Part shown: in pieces, positions 61,534 through 64,000 of the stretch
Layout of the letters: the number at the start of each line of letters is the position of its first letter
How positions within the stretch are numbered: the stretch's first letter is position 1
From: Pseudonocardia nematodicida
Lineage (GTDB): Bacteria > Actinomycetota > Actinomycetes > Mycobacteriales > Pseudonocardiaceae
Assembly (NCBI RefSeq): GCF_040105385.1
Contig: NZ_JBEDNQ010000010.1
Span: 268,397 to 332,396 of the forward strand
DNA length: 64,000 nt
Reading direction: 5' to 3'
Translations under genes and position numbers: made by a program
The notes under the pieces: generated by a model
Databases searched by the model: none
The model's input: the letters and a program-made list of their open reading frames with translations, nothing else
What the model was told of the DNA's origin: nothing

Positions 61534-63113
61534 TCAGCCGCCGACCCGCTTCGGCGCGCCGGCGCCATCCACAGCAGCGCGACCGAAGCCAGCAGCACCA
61601 CGACCACGTGCGGGACCAGCGCGGACGCGGTGGCCCGGGCCAGCCCGGTCTGGAACGCCTCGAGCGCGATTGCCGACCAGGTGGCGTCGCCGGCGGGGAG
61701 TGCACCGGCACCGAGCTCGGAGTCGGCCAGGCGATCCACGTGCTCGGAGAACTGCACCCGCTCGTCGGGGGCCAGCGAAGCCTGCAGGCGGGCGCCCTGC
61801 TCACGCACAGCTCCGGGAGCGACCGCCTGTAGGACCACCGCGGTGACCGCGCTGCCGAGTACGGCGCCGAGCTGGCGGGCGGTGAAGAAGACACCGGATG
61901 CGGTGCCGCGTAGCCCCGGGGGCAGCGACAGCATCGCCACCGTGTTGACGGGCACCAGGACCAGGCCCAGCCCGAACCCGGTGAGGCCGAGACCGCCGAG
62001 GAGGAGCGCGGTGCCGGGCCCGGCACCGATCATTCCGGCGCTCACGGTCCCCAGTCCGGTCGCCGCGAACGCCAGTCCGGGCAGCATCAGCAGGCGCGGG
62101 TCCACCCGATCCACCAGGTAGCCGGCGACCAGACCGACCAGTGCCGAGATCACCGCCATCGGTGCGGTGAACAGTCCCGACACCGTCGCGGAGTGTCCCG
62201 AGACGACCTGCAGGTGCACGACGAGTGGCAGCAGGATGCCGGTCAGGACGAATCCCATCGCCGCGTTCAGGACCGCACCACCGGTGAAGTTACCGTCGCC
62301 GAACACCGATAAGGGCACCAGCGGGTCGCGGCCCCGCTGACGGATCAGGAACACCGCCAGCACTGCGATCGCAGTCCCGATGACCAGTGGGACCGACACG
62401 GGACCGATGATCGTGCCCCAGTCGTGGCGAGCACCGTTCTGGATCCCGAACACCAGCAGGGCCAGTCCGGTGACCGAGAGCACGATGCCGACCGGATCGA
62501 GACGCCGGTGCTGGCGTTGTCCCAGGTCGGGGATCAGCGACGCGCCCAGCATGGATGTCACTACGCCGAGGGCGACGTTGACCACGAAGATGCCCTGCCA
62601 GCCCAGGGCGTCGACGAGAACCCCACCGAGAACCGGTCCGGTGACTGTGGCGACACCCGACGATGCCCCGATCAGGCCCATCGCTCGGCCCCGGCCGGCG
62701 GCCGGGTAGAGGTGCGCCACCAGGGTGAGGGTCTGCGGGGTCAGCAGGGCGGCTCCCACTCCCTGGACGGCGCGGACCGCGATCAGTGCCGCGACGGTCG
62801 GGACGAGGATGCAGGCCAGCGAGGCCGTCGTGAACACCCCCGTGCCGACGAGGAACAGCCGGCGGGGTCCGAAGCGGTCACCGAGCCGGGAGGTCACCAG
62901 CATGGGTGCCGCGTAGGCCAGCAGGTAGGCGCTGGTCACCCATACCGCGTCGTTCAGTGAGCTGCCCAACCCACGCACGATCGCGGGTACGGCGACCGCG
63001 ACGACCGAGATGTCCATGACGATCATGAACAGGCCCAGTGTCAGCGCCGAGAGCGCGCCCGCGCGCGATGTCCGGCGACGCTCGGGCGCCGGCGGCTGCT
63101 GGGTCGTGGCCAC
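61521..63113 (-). CDS. MFS drug exporter, DHA2 family
   Basis: This is a 530-residue protein with about 14 helices. Motif A SRLGDRFGPRRLFLVG, TM1 MDISVVAVAVPAI with acidic residue, motif C GPVLGGVLVDALGWQGIFVVN. Similar in type to the exporter at 5138 but not its close copy and without an adjacent TetR. Probably exports a toxic organic compound. Confidence 0.85.
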   Translation of the reverse strand: MATTQQPPAPERRRTSRAGALSALTLGLFMIVMDISVVAVAVPAIVRGLGSSLNDAVWVTSAYLLAYAAPMLVTSRLGDRFGPRRLFLVGTGVFTTASLACILVPTVAALIAVRAVQGVGAALLTPQTLTLVAHLYPAAGRGRAMGLIGASSGVATVTGPVLGGVLVDALGWQGIFVVNVALGVVTSMLGASLIPDLGQRQHRRLDPVGIVLSVTGLALLVFGIQNGARHDWGTIIGPVSVPLVIGTAIAVLAVFLIRQRGRDPLVPLSVFGDGNFTGGAVLNAAMGFVLTGILLPLVVHLQVVSGHSATVSGLFTAPMAVISALVGLVAGYLVDRVDPRLLMLPGLAFAATGLGTVSAGMIGAGPGTALLLGGLGLTGFGLGLVLVPVNTVAMLSLPPGLRGTASGVFFTARQLGAVLGSAVTAVVLQAVAPGAVREQGARLQASLAPDERVQFSEHVDRLADSELGAGALPAGDATWSAIALEAFQTGLARATASALVPHVVVVLLASVALLWMAPARRSGSAADQTT

Positions 63114-63261
63114 TGGGTGCTCCTGTTCGTCACGCCCGGCGGTCGCCGTGGCACCGATCGCTGCGGAACGGATCCCACGCGAGACGGTGCGGCCTCATGC
63201 CGATACGGTCGGCGGACGGGTGCCGCCCTGCGCGGATTGATGCGGGCGTGCCGGGTTCTTG

Positions 63262-63874
63262 TCAGTACCGCACCGCGCCGTAGTCGTCGGCCTCGGGCTC
63301 CTCGAAGTGCACCGCCCGCTTGGCCAACGCCCGCATCCGCTGTCGCATCTGCTCAGCCGGCAGTCGGTGGTACGGACCGTGGCCGGGCAGGACCCACTCG
63401 AAGGTGAGCTCGTCGGCGCCCTTCTCGACCGAACGGGCCCACCGCTTCACCGAGTCGTAGACCACGGTGTCGGCGAGATCGAGGCGGTGGTGGGTCTCGG
63501 ACCAGAACAGCGCGTCGCCGGCGAAGCAGAACTTCTCGTCGGCGATGAACAGCGTGGTGCCGGGGCTGTGCCCGGGGAACGGGTGGGCGATCATCCCCGG
63601 GCCGATCTCCACGGGGTCGTGGCCGCGGATGACACAGTCGGCGTCGGGCCGGGAATCGAGATCACCCTCGTGGATCCACAGTCTCGCGCCCAGCTTGTCG
63701 GCCCACTGGCGGCCGTGGGCGACGTGGTCGACGTGGGTGAGCAGGACATCGGTGACACGACCCACGGCGTTCTCGAACCGACGAGCCAGGGCCGGCCGGT
63801 ACTTGGGCGTGTCGATCATCATGGCGGTTCCGTCCGGGCGACGGCACAGGTAGGAGGTGGCCCCGAAGGTCTGC
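63262..63874 (-). pseudogene. Metallo-beta-lactamase-fold protein, 5' end lost to an IS element
   Basis: The frame from about 63874 downward reads TFGATSYLCRRPDG, MMIDTPKYRPALARRF, then the zinc motif VLLTHVDHVAHGRQ and later PFPGHSPGTTLFIADEKFCF and VLPGHGPYHRLP. These are MBL-fold motifs in order. Upstream of TFGATSY the frame meets a stop at the junction with an IS end at 63875, so the native N-terminus (perhaps 20-50 residues) is missing. The internal ATG at 63822 could still give a 186-residue product. Confidence 0.72.
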
Positions 63875-64000
63875 GGTCAAGTCCTGTGGCGTGGTGTGTG
63901 ACGGCTGACGCGTGATCTTGCTGGGTCAGGCGCTCAGCGCCGGGATCGTCGGGGTGGGTGCAGCCTCCTGCTCGGTGGTCGGTGAGGGGTCAGTGGCGGC
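63875..64000 (-). mobile_element. Right end of an IS256-like element (continues beyond window)
   Basis: The terminus begins GGTCAAGTCCTGTGGCGTGG at 63875, the kind of end seen on actinobacterial IS256-family elements. A minus-strand coding region enters from outside the window and stops near 63926. The element has interrupted the MBL-fold gene. Confidence 0.55.
63926..64000 (-). CDS. Transposase C-terminus, IS256 (mutator-type) family, partial
   Basis: Only the last ~24 residues are present (TEQEAAPTPTIPALSA at the end), read on the minus strand, followed by about 50 noncoding bases to the IS end. The tail resembles IS256-type transposases, but no catalytic residue is in view. Confidence 0.5.
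   Translation of the reverse strand, partial: AATDPSPTTEQEAAPTPTIPALSA

Overview
The window is about 64 kb of high-GC DNA with dense, often overlapping genes, GTG starts, FCD-type GntR and IclR regulators, and a fragment of a replication activator of the kind carried by actinomycete integrative elements. This points to a high-GC actinomycete, probably Pseudonocardia or a close relative. The genus is an inference from protein flavour and was not searched. No rRNA, complete tRNA, CRISPR array or origin was seen.

Layout. (1) 1-3333: a divergent zinc-uptake locus, aztA facing aztB-aztD-aztC, with a Zur-like box between them. (2) 3334-10700: accessory DNA. It holds an IS3-family element killed by one nonsense codon, a TetR-controlled DHA2 exporter with a 34-bp operator, a decayed NmrA-like gene, a tRNA 3'-end fragment, and a lower-GC pocket with a Cys-rich small protein coupled to an AlbA_2 (Schlafen-like) protein. 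(3) 10702-28515: an imino-acid (hydroxyproline-type) catabolic island. It has three proline-racemase-family enzymes, two DapA-family lyases, two aldehyde dehydrogenases, an enolase-superfamily enzyme, a large FAD/NAD(P)-binding protein, a polar amino acid ABC transporter with two binding proteins, a sugar-lactone oxidase and two paralogous GntR/FCD regulators. Five promoters share one operator-like motif. (4) 28516-30473: a lower-GC pocket with a zinc-ribbon microprotein and an HNH-like/SEC-C protein. (5) 30474-39033: a GntR-controlled acid-sugar cluster (DapA-like aldolase/dehydratase, enolase-superfamily dehydratase, iron-type ABC transporter, FAH-family hydrolase, SDR). (6) 39043-40295: mobile-element debris. 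(7) 40296-51628: a galactonate-type cluster (MFS, SDR, Zn-alcohol dehydrogenase, RhamD-like dehydratase, D-2-hydroxyacid dehydrogenase, TRAP transporter, dgoA, dgoK) with a divergent IclR. (8) 52364-61533: an aldarate-type cluster (talarate/galactarate dehydratase-like enzyme, TctABC transporter, 2-oxoglutarate semialdehyde dehydrogenase, NTF2-like protein, RraA-like protein, FAH-family protein, IclR). (9) 61521-64000: a DHA2 exporter and a metallo-beta-lactamase-fold gene whose 5' end is replaced by the end of an IS256-like element.

The genes work as scavenging modules for small organic acids: uptake (ABC, TRAP, TTT or MFS), then a dehydratase or epimerase, then a DapA-family, FAH or KDPGal-type step, then aldehyde dehydrogenase to central metabolism. 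Each module carries its own GntR or IclR regulator. The most unusual material is the pair of proline-racemase-family enzymes with a Cys/Gly active-site pattern, the regulon-like operator set around them, and two small unexplained zinc/Cys-rich gene pockets.
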